The translations under genes and the position numbers were made by a program. Below are positions 35,004 to 44,439 of a stretch of 64,000 nt of DNA, piece after piece. Source of the DNA: Halanaerobium saccharolyticum. GTDB taxonomy: Bacteria; Bacillota; Halanaerobiia; Halanaerobiales; Halanaerobiaceae. Under the pieces are notes generated by a model. The model made no database searches. It was given only the letters and a program-made list of their open reading frames with translations, and had not been told where the DNA came from. The stretch covers positions 1,083-65,082 of the forward strand of contig NZ_SNWX01000009.1 of assembly GCF_004362045.1 (NCBI RefSeq), given 5' to 3'. The first letter of the stretch is position 1; each line of letters opens with the position of its first letter.

Positions 35004-36347
35004 TTGAAAAAATTTATTGGAGTATTATTTATTATGCTGCTTCTTTTTTCTGCTGGTGCCAGCGCCGATCGAGGTTCAATACCTTTCAGGCCTGGAGTCA
35101 ATATTTTCGAACCGGGCCAGGATGCCTTAATTGCCTGGAATGGTGAAGAGGAGATTCTCATTCTCTCGACAGAATTATCTGCTTCAGAGCCAACAAAAGT
35201 CCTGCAGGTATTACCGCTGCCTGCTGAACCTGAGGTCACAAAATCAAGCCGTGATGTTTTAAGAAGGGCTAACGAATTTGCTTTTCAGGGAATATTTAAT
35301 CAATTACGGCAGCCGGTTCTCAGGAGTTCTGATCCATCAGCTCCGGCCGCTGAAATAAAAGAAGAAGTGGTTATTGGCTCTCATGATATTATCGTAGTTG
35401 AAGTTTTAAATCAGGATTATTTTGTCAGCTGGGTTAATGATTATTTAAAAAACAGAGGAGAAAGCAGCCCGCAAATACCTGAGCCATTAAAAAACACAGT
35501 CAATAATTATATTAATCGCGGCTACAATTATTTTGTTTTTGATACAATTGAAGTTGGACCTGAACCTGAACTCAACCAGGCTATTTCGTATCACTTTAAA
35601 AGTAAAGAACTCTATTATCCACTGGAAATAACAAAATCAGATCACGGTATCAGTGAAATTAGCTTATTAATTTTAACAGACCAGAACCTTGTTAATTATA
35701 ACGGACTTGAGCAGAGTCGGATTAAAGAAAAAACTCCAACTGTCAAATTAAGCTATGGAGAAACTGCATATATTTCAACCAGTATCGCTGATTTATTTAT
35801 CAAAAATATTAATGATTTAGAAGCAGATAATAAAAAGGTTAAACTTTTAAACTGGTCTATTAAAGATGATCTGGCTAACTTTAATACCGATCTGCTTGTT
35901 GATCAGCAGCTGGAAGAACTGCTAAAAAACAAATTCGTTTATCAGGGCACTACTTTTGTGGATTATAAAGCAGAAGCTAATTACCCCTATTCGAGTCAAA
36001 AAGAAATAGAAACAATTAAAGGAAAAATAGAGAAAAGAATGGGCAGCAGAATGTACCCCTGGATTGCTGCTTCGGTCAAGGGCAAAGTATTATTTAATGC
36101 CAGCACCAGAGCGCTGCTTAATAATTTTGCAGCCGAAGGAGAAAATGTTATAATTAAAGGGTACAGCAGTGATCAGGGACAGATTGGGATGCGGGATCCG
36201 ATAGATAAAATGCCGGTTTTGGTGGGAATTAGAGATGTCTTTTATGTAACAGAAATTGTGGGCTGGACTCCCTATACTGGTATTGCACTGAGCGGTGAGG
36301 GAGAGCTTAATAATACAAGAACACGTTTCTGGTTAAAGAACAGATAA
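35004..36347 (+). CDS. Exported DUF2330-like protein
   Basis: About 447 residues with a signal peptide (KKFIGVLFIMLLLFSAGASA). I take a TTG at 35004 as the start because GGGGGAG sits just upstream; the longer frame from 34953 adds 17 residues before a signal peptide. The mature chain begins DRGSIPFRPGVNIFEPGQDALIAWNG, then STELSASEPTKVLQVLPLPAEP, the hallmark of DUF2330-type periplasmic proteins of unknown function. No catalytic motif is evident. The next gene, 37 bp downstream, is a small exported beta-rich protein, so the two may act together in the envelope. Confidence 0.75.
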   Translation: MKKFIGVLFIMLLLFSAGASADRGSIPFRPGVNIFEPGQDALIAWNGEEEILILSTELSASEPTKVLQVLPLPAEPEVTKSSRDVLRRANEFAFQGIFNQLRQPVLRSSDPSAPAAEIKEEVVIGSHDIIVVEVLNQDYFVSWVNDYLKNRGESSPQIPEPLKNTVNNYINRGYNYFVFDTIEVGPEPELNQAISYHFKSKELYYPLEITKSDHGISEISLLILTDQNLVNYNGLEQSRIKEKTPTVKLSYGETAYISTSIADLFIKNINDLEADNKKVKLLNWSIKDDLANFNTDLLVDQQLEELLKNKFVYQGTTFVDYKAEANYPYSSQKEIETIKGKIEKRMGSRMYPWIAASVKGKVLFNASTRALLNNFAAEGENVIIKGYSSDQGQIGMRDPIDKMPVLVGIRDVFYVTEIVGWTPYTGIALSGEGELNNTRTRFWLKNR

Positions 36348-36384
36348 AAGTTATACCCTCTATAAATTTAGGAGAGGTTTTAAA

Positions 36385-36864
36385 ATGAAGCTTAAAATTA
36401 TAATTATGTCTATTCTAATCTTTATATTTTTTACAAACCCTTTAATCGCAGCTGAATTAGAAAATTATTATTTCCAGACAAGCTTTTATACCCATCATTA
36501 CAGTCAAAAAGACTATCAAAATAACGAACAGCAGCTGATCGGGCTGGAAAAACACTTCTCAGATAATGATTTATATGGTATTGCTTTTTTTGACAACACC
36601 TATGAACAGGAAAGTTTTTATCTTTATAAAGGGACAAATTACAATCTGTTTTCAATTGGCAAAACTCAAATAACTGCCAAATTTACCTATGGGATTGTCC
36701 ACGGTTATGATGATGAAAATGGTAAATATGATACCTGGATGCATGATATGGGAACTTTTCCGGGAGCAGTTTTTAGTTTTGGACTGCACCGTGGACCTTT
36801 CCGCCTGGATATTGTACCTTTTGCTGATGCCGGTATTCTGATCATAGGAGGGGTAGAATTTTAA
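36385..36864 (+). CDS. Small exported beta-barrel-like protein
   Basis: 159 residues with a signal peptide (to about LIAA-ELEN, residue 23). Alternating aromatic strands run through the chain and it ends in an outer-membrane-type strand (IGGVEF). No cysteine lipobox. The pattern recalls 150-170-residue outer-membrane proteins of unknown function (PagP-sized), but I see no catalytic motif to support lipid A acylation. Probably co-transcribed with the DUF2330-like gene; AGGAGAGG precedes its start. Confidence 0.65.
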   Translation: MKLKIIIMSILIFIFFTNPLIAAELENYYFQTSFYTHHYSQKDYQNNEQQLIGLEKHFSDNDLYGIAFFDNTYEQESFYLYKGTNYNLFSIGKTQITAKFTYGIVHGYDDENGKYDTWMHDMGTFPGAVFSFGLHRGPFRLDIVPFADAGILIIGGVEF

Positions 36865-36866
36865 AA

Positions 36867-36924
36867 CCGCCCGAATTCAGTCGACAAATTTCGACATAAT
36901 TCGGGCGGTAAACGGTAGGTGCAC
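36867..36924 (-). repeat. REP-like repeat (c) with nested inverted repeat
   Basis: CCGCCCGAATT ... AATTCGGGCGG encloses two TCGACA units and is followed by GTAAACGGTAGGTGCAC, the repeat core. It lies between two convergent genes and may also serve as a bidirectional terminator. Confidence 0.75.
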
Positions 36925-36925
36925 G

Positions 36926-38092
36926 TTAATTATTATTAAATAAATCTCTGCTGTAAACTTTTTCCTCTACATCTTCCAGCTCAGAAGCCATTCGATTGGC
37001 TATGATGATCTCCGATTCAGCTTTAAACTCGTCTAAATCCTTAATAACTCTTGATCTATAGAATTGATCCTCTTCCAGGGCCGGCTCATAAACCACTACT
37101 TCTATTCCTTTGGCTTTGATCCGCTTCATAACTCCCTGGACAGAGGACTGTCTAAAGTTATCCGAGTTTTTCTTCATTGTTAAGCGGTAGATTCCGACTT
37201 TTTCCGGCTGCTGTTTGACTATCATTTCCGCTATGTGATCTTTTCTGGTCCTATTGGCATCAACAATCGCCTGCATAATATTATTGGGAACATCTTTGTA
37301 ATTTGCAAGCAGCTGTTTGGTGTCTTTGGGCAGACAGTAACCTCCATAGCCAAAGGAAGGATTGTTGTAGTGATCTCCAATCCTCGGATCCAGGCCAACC
37401 CCCTCGATAATCTGTCTGCTGTCTAAATCTCTAACCTCAGCATAAGTATCCAGCTCATTAAAGAAAGCAACCCGCATCGCCAGATAGGTATTTGCAAAAA
37501 GCTTTATCGCCTCTGCTTCAGTGGAATCGGTAAATAAAACCGGGATATCTTCTTTTTTGGCTCCTTCTACCAGCAGGTCGGCGAAGTCTTCTGCTCGTTC
37601 AGATCGCTCTCCCACAATAATTCGGGAAGGATAAAGATTATCATATAGAGCCTTACCTTCTCTCAAAAACTCCGGTGAAAAGATAATGTTTTCTGTGTCA
37701 AATTTTTGCCGCAGTTCTTCAGTATAGCCAACCGGCACTGTTGATTTAATGATCATGACTGCATCTTCATTAAAAGAAAGTACATTTGCCACAACGGCCT
37801 CTACTGTTCTGGTATTAAAATAATTTTGATCGGGATCATAATTGGTTGGAGTGGCAATAATCACATAATCCGCCTCTCGATAGGCTTTCAGCGAATCAGT
37901 TGTTGCCTTCAAATTAAGCTCCTTATTTTCCAGATAGTCCTCAAGTTCTGGATCCACTATTGGAGATTCTCTTCTGTTGACCATCTCCACTTTTTCTTCA
38001 ATCACATCTACAGCAGTCACCTCATGGTTTTGAGCAAGTAAAACTGCATTGGACAGCCCCACATATCCGGCCCCTGCTACTGTAATTTTCAT
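36926..38092 (-). CDS. ugd: UDP-glucose 6-dehydrogenase
   Basis: 388 residues from the ATG at 38092 (AGGGAGAA upstream), matching the short E. coli-type Ugd; the open frame to 38143 adds a non-homologous start. The NAD site reads [16 protein letters not shown], the central helix carries KSTVPVGYT, and the catalytic cysteine is in [15 protein letters not shown]. It makes UDP-glucuronate for surface polysaccharide. GDP-mannose or UDP-ManNAc dehydrogenases are alternatives, but the length and [11 protein letters not shown] motif favour Ugd. No glycosyltransferases are adjacent. Confidence 0.88.
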   Translation of the reverse strand: MKITVAGAGYVGLSNAVLLAQNHEVTAVDVIEEKVEMVNRRESPIVDPELEDYLENKELNLKATTDSLKAYREADYVIIATPTNYDPDQNYFNTRTVEAVVANVLSFNEDAVMIIKSTVPVGYTEELRQKFDTENIIFSPEFLREGKALYDNLYPSRIIVGERSERAEDFADLLVEGAKKEDIPVLFTDSTEAEAIKLFANTYLAMRVAFFNELDTYAEVRDLDSRQIIEGVGLDPRIGDHYNNPSFGYGGYCLPKDTKQLLANYKDVPNNIMQAIVDANRTRKDHIAEMIVKQQPEKVGIYRLTMKKNSDNFRQSSVQGVMKRIKAKGIEVVVYEPALEEDQFYRSRVIKDLDEFKAESEIIIANRMASELEDVEEKVYSRDLFNNN

Positions 38093-38372
38093 ATTATCAT
38101 TCTCCCTGTATGTAAATTTTGTTGTTGATGAATAAATTCTCAATTCTAATTTTATTACAAAAATGGCCGAGATTCAAACATAAAGCTCGACATTTTTTGC
38201 TGTTTAGAGCTGTTTATTTTTAAATTATTTGATTTTAGATGCAGGAAAAGCAGATTTAAGTTATAATAGTATATATAAGCTGATTAATCAACTTTAGTCT
38301 GCTAAAGGTACCCGGTACGTGAACATAAATGAAAACAAATGAACATAAATATACAAAAAGAAAGGAAAGATT

Positions 38373-39632
38373 ATGGATTACCAAAAACAGATTGATACAT
38401 TTGTCAACTATTTTAAAAGTGCTGAAAGCAAAAAAGAAAATCATAAAATTGGCATGGAATTTGAACATCTAATTTTAAATAATGATCTCACAGCTGTGGG
38501 TTATTATGAGGAGCAGGGAATAGAATCACTGCTGCAGCAGTTAAGCCAGGGCGAATGGAAAAAGGTTTATGAAAAAGGACATTTAATCGGGCTCAGAGGG
38601 GACGAAAAAATTGTAACTCTGGAACCAGGTGGACAGCTGGAAATCAGCATTGCTCCTTTCCCTGAGCTTGAAAACACCGAAAAAATTTACCTTGAATTTA
38701 TAGAAGAATTAACCGAAATTTTAGATGAGCGAGATCAGAAACTTGCTGTTTTAGGTTATCAGCCCAGAAGCTCAATTGAGGACCTTGCTCTGCTGCCCAA
38801 AGAGCGTTACGATTTTATGTATGAGTATTTTAAAACCACCGGTAAATATGCACATCATATGATGAAGGGTACTGCCTCAGTCCAGATGAACATTGATTAT
38901 ATCAATGAAGAAGATTATATTAAAAAAATGAGGGTCGGCTACTTTTTGTCTCCTTTAATCTATTATCTTTTTGACAACACTCCGTTTTTTGAAGGAGAGA
39001 TAGCTGCGGATTCCAGTATCAGAGAAGAAATCTGGACCAACTGTGACAGCCAGCGTTCGGGAATTATCGAAGGCATTTTTGATAAAAAATTTGGTTACAG
39101 TGATTATGCTGAATACCTTTTAAATATCCCCCCCATTATCAGAAAAAAGGAAGGCGAATTAATCTATACCGGGGACCAGCTTTTAAAAGATGTAATGCAA
39201 AATGATAAATTAGAGGAAGTTGAACATTTCATTTCTATGGTCTTTCCAGATGTCAGAACCAAAAAATACATAGAAATCAGGTCTGCTGATGCAGTTCCCT
39301 ATCCCTACAATTTTGCTTTTGCTGCCTTACTGAAAGCTCTATTTTATAATCAGGAACATCTTGATTATCTCTACCAGGAATCTTTAAAATATAACCAGCG
39401 GGATTTTCTGGAGTACAAAGAAGAAATTCTGAGAAATAAGGAAAGCATAAAAAGAGAAGAATTGATAGCAGATATATTCAAACAGGCAGAAAATACTTTA
39501 AGTGGAAATGAATTAAAATATTTAGGGAAGCTAAAAAAAATATATTTAGAATACGGCAGATTCAAATTTAAAACCCTGGCTGATCTGGATCAGGGAAAAC
39601 AGAAAGCACTCAACTGGTGTCTTTTAAATTAA
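38373..39632 (+). CDS. gshA: Glutamate-cysteine ligase, GCS2-type
   Basis: 419 residues. Plant/alphaproteobacterial-type GCS2 pattern: GMEFEHLIL near residue 28, VTLEPGGQLEISIAP (about 88-102), YMYEYFKTTGKYAHHMM near 150, TASVQMNIDY and FPDVRTKKYIEIRSADAVP. It joins glutamate and cysteine with ATP, the first step to glutathione or to gamma-glutamylcysteine. No glutathione synthetase gene is visible, so the product may be gamma-glutamylcysteine, as inferred for some anaerobes. Start ATG at 38373 follows AAGGAAAG. Stop is followed by a terminator. The upstream 38093-38372 region contains a TATAAT at 38262-38267. Confidence 0.85.
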   Translation: MDYQKQIDTFVNYFKSAESKKENHKIGMEFEHLILNNDLTAVGYYEEQGIESLLQQLSQGEWKKVYEKGHLIGLRGDEKIVTLEPGGQLEISIAPFPELENTEKIYLEFIEELTEILDERDQKLAVLGYQPRSSIEDLALLPKERYDFMYEYFKTTGKYAHHMMKGTASVQMNIDYINEEDYIKKMRVGYFLSPLIYYLFDNTPFFEGEIAADSSIREEIWTNCDSQRSGIIEGIFDKKFGYSDYAEYLLNIPPIIRKKEGELIYTGDQLLKDVMQNDKLEEVEHFISMVFPDVRTKKYIEIRSADAVPYPYNFAFAALLKALFYNQEHLDYLYQESLKYNQRDFLEYKEEILRNKESIKREELIADIFKQAENTLSGNELKYLGKLKKIYLEYGRFKFKTLADLDQGKQKALNWCLLN

Positions 39633-39638
39633 ATAATT

Positions 39639-39715
39639 AAACCCCGACGATTTCTACTGGTCCAGCTTCTAAATCTGGATCAGCTTTTTTCGAAATCAGC
39701 CGGGGTTATTATTTG
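39639..39715 (+). terminator. Terminator of the glutamate-cysteine ligase gene
   Basis: AACCCCG pairs with CGGGGTT across about 55 bases holding a second CCAG...CTGG stem; ATTATTT follows. Weaker than a textbook terminator but well placed. Confidence 0.55.
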
Positions 39716-39758
39716 CTATTTAATTTTAAGATCATTTGCAAAAAAACAATATCCTCAA

Positions 39759-40583
39759 TTATTCTTCTTTCATAAACTCTTTAAAAAAGATTATAAACAC
39801 TGCCAGCATTAAGGCTAGAACTGCGGCGATAGCAACATTTAGCCTGATGTTGGGGCTGATTGGATTTTCGGGTAAATAGGGAGCATCAAGAACCTCAAGT
39901 GGGTAAAAATTCAATAATTTAGTTTCTTTTTCTTCAATCGCTTTCCTTAATTCTCTTTTAGAATTTTGTAAAGCGGTATTTTCTTGAATCAATAAAGAAG
40001 CAGTCTCTAATTCTCCAGCCTCTCTACTTGCTGCAATTAATTCCTGATTTCTTTCTATATCTGAATTAATTTCTTTTAGATCAGCTTTTAAGTCAGAAAT
40101 ATATTCTCTTTCATTTTCTATTTTATTTTGAAAATATTGATTAGAGTCACTTTCAAAATTATTAATAATTCCTTCTGCTATATTTAATGTCAGCTGCGGC
40201 TCATTATTTTTTACAGTTATTGAAAGAATAGAAGTGCTGCCAATTTGGCTTACAGTTAAATTGCTGTTGATATATGAGTTCAACCTGGCCGCTGACATCT
40301 CAATCCCCAAACCTGACATCACGTTTTGCATTAAATCAGTACTGCTCAAAAGTTGTACTGCAGTACTCGGCTCACTATATAAACCCTCATAATTTGAAAG
40401 CTGTATTCTTGCCCTGGTTTGATAGGTAGGAGCCATGACAAAAGAACTAACTAAAAATGCGATAATAACTGCTGCAGCGGTCAGTCCAATTATAAAAAAC
40501 TTATTTTCCCACAACAGCATTATGTATTCCCTGAGATCAATTTCGTATTCATCATAGTAATTTGGCTCCGGTTCATTTTCCAT
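39759..40583 (-). CDS. Wzz/chain-length-determinant family protein
   Basis: 274 residues. N-terminal membrane helix (about 30-52) after EIDLREYIMLLW, a periplasmic region with coiled coil (about 150-220) and a C-terminal helix (about 247-268) preceded by the proline-rich APYLPENPISPN, the standard PCP1 layout. It would set the length of O-antigen or an exopolysaccharide at the inner membrane. No kinase domain, so it is not a full Wzc-type protein. It stands alone here, apart from any polysaccharide cluster. ATG at 40583 follows AAAGGGGG. Confidence 0.85.
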   Translation of the reverse strand: MENEPEPNYYDEYEIDLREYIMLLWENKFFIIGLTAAAVIIAFLVSSFVMAPTYQTRARIQLSNYEGLYSEPSTAVQLLSSTDLMQNVMSGLGIEMSAARLNSYINSNLTVSQIGSTSILSITVKNNEPQLTLNIAEGIINNFESDSNQYFQNKIENEREYISDLKADLKEINSDIERNQELIAASREAGELETASLLIQENTALQNSKRELRKAIEEKETKLLNFYPLEVLDAPYLPENPISPNIRLNVAIAAVLALMLAVFIIFFKEFMKEE

Positions 40584-40713
40584 AAAAATCCCCCTTTATT
40601 GTATTATTCAACGTCTTATTGACATTAATATTATTACAATATTAACCACTTTTCAAGACGCAAATTCCGACAAAATATTTTTATAATCAACTTTAAAAAG
40701 TTGGTTAATATAT

Positions 40714-41346
40714 TTAGTTGAAAACAATCTCACTCACATGCTCAAATCCAAGTTTGAAAATCTCTCCAGCAGCCGGCCAGACAATTATACTCTGTCCATT
40801 TAAATTTGCCTTAATATTAGAAGCATTCCTGCGCCTGATTAAATAAATGTCCTCTCCCCTCAGATATTCAATAGCATTTAAATTGTTATAACTAATATTT
40901 AGACTCCCCAGAGAGGTATTAATCCTGATAGAATTTTCTACCGTACTGGCAGAGAAAAAATCATCATTCCTTAAGCTTACAGAAATCTGAGTATTGTCAT
41001 TAAAAGCATCATTATTGGAAAAATCAACACTGCTAATTTCAGCAGCAGAAAAAGTTTGCTCTCTGCCATTAGACAGAAAAATAATATCTGAAAGCAGCTG
41101 ACCGCTGAACCTATTACTTGCTGAAGCTCTAACAACAAAATTCCCATTCGCTCTTTCTATTTTATTAAGATACTGGCTCTGAAGATTTAATTCAGCATAA
41201 GAAGTCTGCAGAGTTAAACTTGGATTTTGAACATCTCCCCTCAGCTGCTGACCATTTTGAAGTACAATCTGATCAGCAAAAACAGCCGGGCTCAGCATGA
41301 ATGCTATTAAAAAAAACAGGATAAAAGTAACTAAATAATTTTTCAT
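40714..41346 (-). CDS. Exported beta-rich protein with L-x-NG repeats, function unknown
   Basis: About 210 residues with a signal peptide (to about AVFA-DQIV, residue 25). The ATG at 41346 follows GGGGGA, better than the TTG at 41358. The mature chain shows repeated strand pairs such as LQNGQQLRGDVQ, FLSNGREQTFSAAEISSVDF and SLRNDDFFSASTV. Such pairs occur in several bacterial periplasmic proteins of unknown role. I recognise no named family. Confidence 0.6.
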   Translation of the reverse strand: MKNYLVTFILFFLIAFMLSPAVFADQIVLQNGQQLRGDVQNPSLTLQTSYAELNLQSQYLNKIERANGNFVVRASASNRFSGQLLSDIIFLSNGREQTFSAAEISSVDFSNNDAFNDNTQISVSLRNDDFFSASTVENSIRINTSLGSLNISYNNLNAIEYLRGEDIYLIRRRNASNIKANLNGQSIIVWPAAGEIFKLGFEHVSEIVFN

Positions 41347-41394
41347 TTTTTCCCCCAATCATAAAGGTCGGAGTCCCAGTCCCCGTCATTAATA

Positions 41395-41736
41395 TTATTC
41401 TTCAAACATGCTGTGCAGAATACTGGATACAAAACTCACAATTATCGAAGCAATTAAAGCCGAAAAGAAACCGCTGACTGCAAAACCAGGAACTAAAACA
41501 GAAGTTAAGGCCAGCATAATTGCATTAATCACCAGTAAAAATAGACCAAAAGTTAAGATTGTAAATGGGATAGTCAGGATTGTAAAAATCGGTCTGATAA
41601 AACCATTAACAAAACCTAAAACCACTGCTGCAAAAAATCCAGCCCAGATTCCGGTCACTGTAATTCCCGGTACTAGATAGGCAGCCACTAAAAGTGCCAC
41701 CATTGTTGAAATTACTTTTGCTAAAAAATGAGACAT
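41395..41736 (-). CDS. Phage holin family 4 / DUF360-type membrane protein
   Basis: 113 residues from ATG 41736, which has AAAGGAGGAAT upstream; the longer frame to 41781 is not supported. Four hydrophobic segments with the conserved AAVVLGFVNGFIRPIFTILTIP loop, typical of the four-helix family named after mycobacteriophage holins but found as a chromosomal gene in very many bacteria. A real holin role is unlikely as no phage genes are near. Confidence 0.85.
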   Translation of the reverse strand: MSHFLAKVISTMVALLVAAYLVPGITVTGIWAGFFAAVVLGFVNGFIRPIFTILTIPFTILTFGLFLLVINAIMLALTSVLVPGFAVSGFFSALIASIIVSFVSSILHSMFEE

Positions 41737-41943
41737 ACTAAATTCCTCCTTTTGAAAGTTTGACAGGTTATATGCTATCATTATTTTAATTATCCATTTA
41801 ATTTTTATTTCACTTTAGCCTTTATTCCACTATTATTTATTCCTTTGATAATTACATTATACCTTTTTTGAAAAAAATGTCAAAATTATAGCTGTTAATT
41901 ATTTTTGTCTGCTCACCCGCTATATTCGTTTTTTGTGATATAG

Positions 41944-41972
41944 TTGACAGTTTCTAAATACTGTATTATAAT
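41944..41972 (+). promoter_or_regulatory. Consensus sigma-A promoter of cysK
   Basis: TTGACA, exactly 17 bases, TATAAT: a perfect consensus. It lies 66 bases before the cysK start. No T-box or S-box structure was recognised in the short leader. Confidence 0.9.
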
Positions 41973-42038
41973 ATAAATCAAAGTAAAGTGCTCAACTTTA
42001 AATGCTTTAATCCGAAAATGATTTTGGGAGGTAATTTT

Positions 42039-42950
42039 ATGATTTTTAATAATGTAACTGAACTGATAGGAAATACACCGTTGGTTCGACTGAATAATTT
42101 AGTAAATGATAATTCTGCTGAGGTTGTTCTCAAACTGGAGAGCTTTAATCCCGGCGGGAGTGTAAAAGATAGAATTGCTCTAAATATGATCAGCGAAGCC
42201 GAAAAAGCTGGCAAAATTGAGCCGGGCGGAGTTTTAGTTGAACCGACCAGTGGTAATACCGGGATCGGAATTGCAATGGTAGGAGCAGCTAAAGGTTATG
42301 AGGTTGTTTTGACTATGCCCGAATCCATGAGTCAGGAAAGAAGGCAGATGCTTAAAGCCTATGGGGCAGAATTAATTTTAACACCAGCTTCCGAAGGTAT
42401 GAAAGGAGCAATCTCTAAAGCAGAAGAAATCGCTGCTGAGAGAGATGGATTTATTCCCTCTCAGTTTACCAATCCTGCTAATCCAGATATTCACCGCAAA
42501 ACTACTGCTAAAGAAATAATTACTGAAACTCAGGGTAATATCGATTATTTTGTAGCAGGAGTAGGAACCGGTGGTACAATTACTGGAGCCGGTGAGGAAC
42601 TTAAAAAAAGAATTAATAATCTGAAGATAGTAGCAGTAGAACCTGAAAACTCAGCTGTTATCTCCGGTGGTGAACCTGGACCACATAAGATCCAGGGAAT
42701 CGGAGCTGGATTTATACCAGAGGTTTTAAATACCAAAATTATAGATCGAGTCGAAAAAATAAAAAATGATGAAGCTTTTGCGACTGCTAAAAAACTAGCA
42801 GCCAGAGAAGGTATCTTTGCCGGGATTTCAACCGGAGCTGCAGTTGCTGCCGCTCTTAGATTAGCTGAAGAAGTAGGCAAAGATAAACGAATTGTAGTAA
42901 TCGCACCTGATACAGGTGAGCGCTACCTCTCAACCGGAGTCTTCGGTTAA
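42039..42950 (+). CDS. cysK: Cysteine synthase A
   Basis: 303 residues from ATG 42039 (TGGGAGGT upstream); the longer frame to 41988 is rejected. The PLP fold-type II signatures are complete: [20 protein letters not shown] with the PLP lysine, [20 protein letters not shown] and [12 protein letters not shown]. It makes cysteine from O-acetylserine and sulfide. The partner serine acetyltransferase, cysE, is in the same window at 49492-50148 but not linked. A near-perfect promoter suggests strong constitutive expression. Confidence 0.96.
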   Translation: MIFNNVTELIGNTPLVRLNNLVNDNSAEVVLKLESFNPGGSVKDRIALNMISEAEKAGKIEPGGVLVEPTSGNTGIGIAMVGAAKGYEVVLTMPESMSQERRQMLKAYGAELILTPASEGMKGAISKAEEIAAERDGFIPSQFTNPANPDIHRKTTAKEIITETQGNIDYFVAGVGTGGTITGAGEELKKRINNLKIVAVEPENSAVISGGEPGPHKIQGIGAGFIPEVLNTKIIDRVEKIKNDEAFATAKKLAAREGIFAGISTGAAVAAALRLAEEVGKDKRIVVIAPDTGERYLSTGVFG

Positions 42951-43045
42951 AGTGCAGCTGCCGTTTACGCAGCCAATTTTAACCAATTTTATGTGTTTTT
43001 AATAAAGTTTACCCCGATAATTTGATATAGAAGAATTTCCCCTGT

Positions 43046-43080
43046 GAAAGGCCCGGAGGACCCCCAACCTACCGGGCTAT
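43046..43080 (+). terminator. Possible terminator of cysK
   Basis: AGGCCCGG ... CCGGGCT hairpin followed by ATTTCCATTT, a weak T tract. It lies about 100 bp after the cysK stop. The sequence at 42951-42973 (GTGCAGCTGCCGTTTACG) just after the stop looks like a degenerate REP-like core. Confidence 0.45.
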
Positions 43081-43092
43081 TTCCATTTATAT

Positions 43093-43127
43093 GTACACCT
43101 ACCGTTTACTTGTCGGTTTTTGTCGAA
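43093..43127 (+). repeat. REP-like repeat (d)
   Basis: GTACACCTACCGTTTACTTG followed by TCGG and TTTTTGTCGAATTA, almost identical to repeat (a) at 29544. It sits just before the promoter of the DUF362 gene. Confidence 0.85.
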
Positions 43128-43140
43128 TTAACTGGGTGGT

Positions 43141-43169
43141 TTGTCATATGTTCTAAAATAACATATAAT
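43141..43169 (+). promoter_or_regulatory. Sigma-A promoter of the DUF362 gene
   Basis: TTGTCA, 17 bases, TATAAT. The start codon is about 55 bases downstream, with GGGGGAG as ribosome site. Confidence 0.8.
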
Positions 43170-43223
43170 TGAAACTGGACTTTTAAACTTTAGTTTAGTA
43201 AATTAAAAAAGGGGGAGATTAAT

Positions 43224-44327
43224 ATGGCAAGCAAAGTATTTATGGCAGATATGAAGGCTTCATCTGGCAGCGAAAGTCTGGTAAATAAACTGGGGAAATT
43301 ATTTTATCAGGCCGGCTTCCACCAATTAATTGCAGAAGATGATTTTGTAGCGATTAAACAGCATTTTGGTGAACCGGGCAACACCGCTTTTATCAGACCG
43401 GTTTTTGCCAGGAAGATAGTTGAAATTTCAAAAAAATTAAAAGGTAAACCATTTTTGACTGATGCGAATACTCTTTATACTGGTCAGCGCTCAAATTCTG
43501 TGGACCACTTAAATGCAGCTATAGCAAACGGCTTTGGTTATGCCACCGTCCAGGCACCAATTATTATTGCCGATGGACTCAAAGGTAAGGGTTCAACTGA
43601 GGTTGAAGTTAATCTTAAACATTTTGATAAAGTTCGTATTGCTTCGGAAATACTGGATGCTGATGTTCTGATCAGTCTGGCTCATTTTAAAGGCCACGAA
43701 CTCTCCGGTTTTGGTGGAACATTTAAAAATATCGGGATGGGTCTCGGCAGCAGAGCCGGTAAGCAGATGATGCACTCTGCAGTCCTGCCGGAAATTACAG
43801 AATCAGAATGTATTAAATGTATGCAGTGTGTCAAACACTGCCCGGTAGATTGTATTACTATCAATGATCAGGAGAGCACAATCGATCATCAAATCTGTAT
43901 TGGCTGTGGAGAATGTGTTGTTACCTGTCCGACAGATGCAATTGCTGTGGAATGGGAGTCCACCAGTGAAGGGATGGAAGAGCGTCAGGTAGAATTTACT
44001 TATGGTATTGTTAAAGATAGAAAAAATGTCTATATCAATTTTATCACCAATGTTTCTCCTGACTGTGACTGTGCCGGCTGGAGTGACCGTCCAATCGTTA
44101 ATGACATCGGAATTTTAGCTTCTAAAGATCCGGTAGCTCTGGAGCAGGCTTCCCTGGATCTGGTTAACCAGGCTGAGCCGGTGGGGATGCTTGCAGACCA
44201 GGATTTAAAGCCTGGAGAAAATAAGTTTAAAGCAGTTCATCCAGATACTGATGGAGGAGTAAGGCAGATTGACTATGCTGCAGAAATTGGAATGGGCTCA
44301 AAAGAATATGAATTGATTTCTCTGTAA
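43224..44327 (+). CDS. DUF362 protein with two [4Fe-4S] ferredoxin motifs
   Basis: 367 residues. DUF362 domain on both sides (about 1-185 and 255-340) of a ferredoxin insert with CIKCMQCVKHCPVDC (about 195) and CIGCGECVVTCPTDAI (about 225). Features such as GLKGKG, SLAHFKGHELSGFGGTFKNIGMG and SKDPVALEQASLDL are typical of the family. These cytoplasmic iron-sulfur proteins are common in anaerobes; the reaction is not established. The gene is alone, with its own promoter and a large terminator. Confidence 0.88.
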   Translation: MASKVFMADMKASSGSESLVNKLGKLFYQAGFHQLIAEDDFVAIKQHFGEPGNTAFIRPVFARKIVEISKKLKGKPFLTDANTLYTGQRSNSVDHLNAAIANGFGYATVQAPIIIADGLKGKGSTEVEVNLKHFDKVRIASEILDADVLISLAHFKGHELSGFGGTFKNIGMGLGSRAGKQMMHSAVLPEITESECIKCMQCVKHCPVDCITINDQESTIDHQICIGCGECVVTCPTDAIAVEWESTSEGMEERQVEFTYGIVKDRKNVYINFITNVSPDCDCAGWSDRPIVNDIGILASKDPVALEQASLDLVNQAEPVGMLADQDLKPGENKFKAVHPDTDGGVRQIDYAAEIGMGSKEYELISL

Positions 44328-44340
44328 AATCTAAGCAGAA

Positions 44341-44429
44341 AGGTCAGACACCCGTGAATTTTGCAGGCAGCCGTTAAATGCTGCCAGCGCAAAATTAGAC
44401 AAATCATCTCGGGTGCCTGACCTTTTTTT
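44341..44429. terminator. Large nested palindrome, probable bidirectional terminator
   Basis: AGGTCAGACACCCG pairs with CGGGTGCCTGACCT over about 85 bases; inside, ATTTTGC pairs with GCAAAAT and GGCAGC with GCTGCC. Seven T follow on the plus strand. It lies between convergent genes (DUF362 plus, aldo/keto reductase minus). The size and nested arms are more like a small mobile repeat used as a terminator. Confidence 0.75.
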
Positions 44430-44439
44430 GCTTTTTTAC

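Noticed and set aside
38307-38371. GGTACCCGGTAC and repeated GAACATAAAT before the glutamate-cysteine ligase gene as an operator
   Set aside because: The first part looks like a degenerate REP variant and the second is low-complexity AT-rich sequence; no regulator is nearby to support an operator call.
41395-41736. Holin-like gene as a sign of prophage
   Set aside because: The four-helix family is widespread on chromosomes and no phage structural, lysis or integrase gene is nearby.
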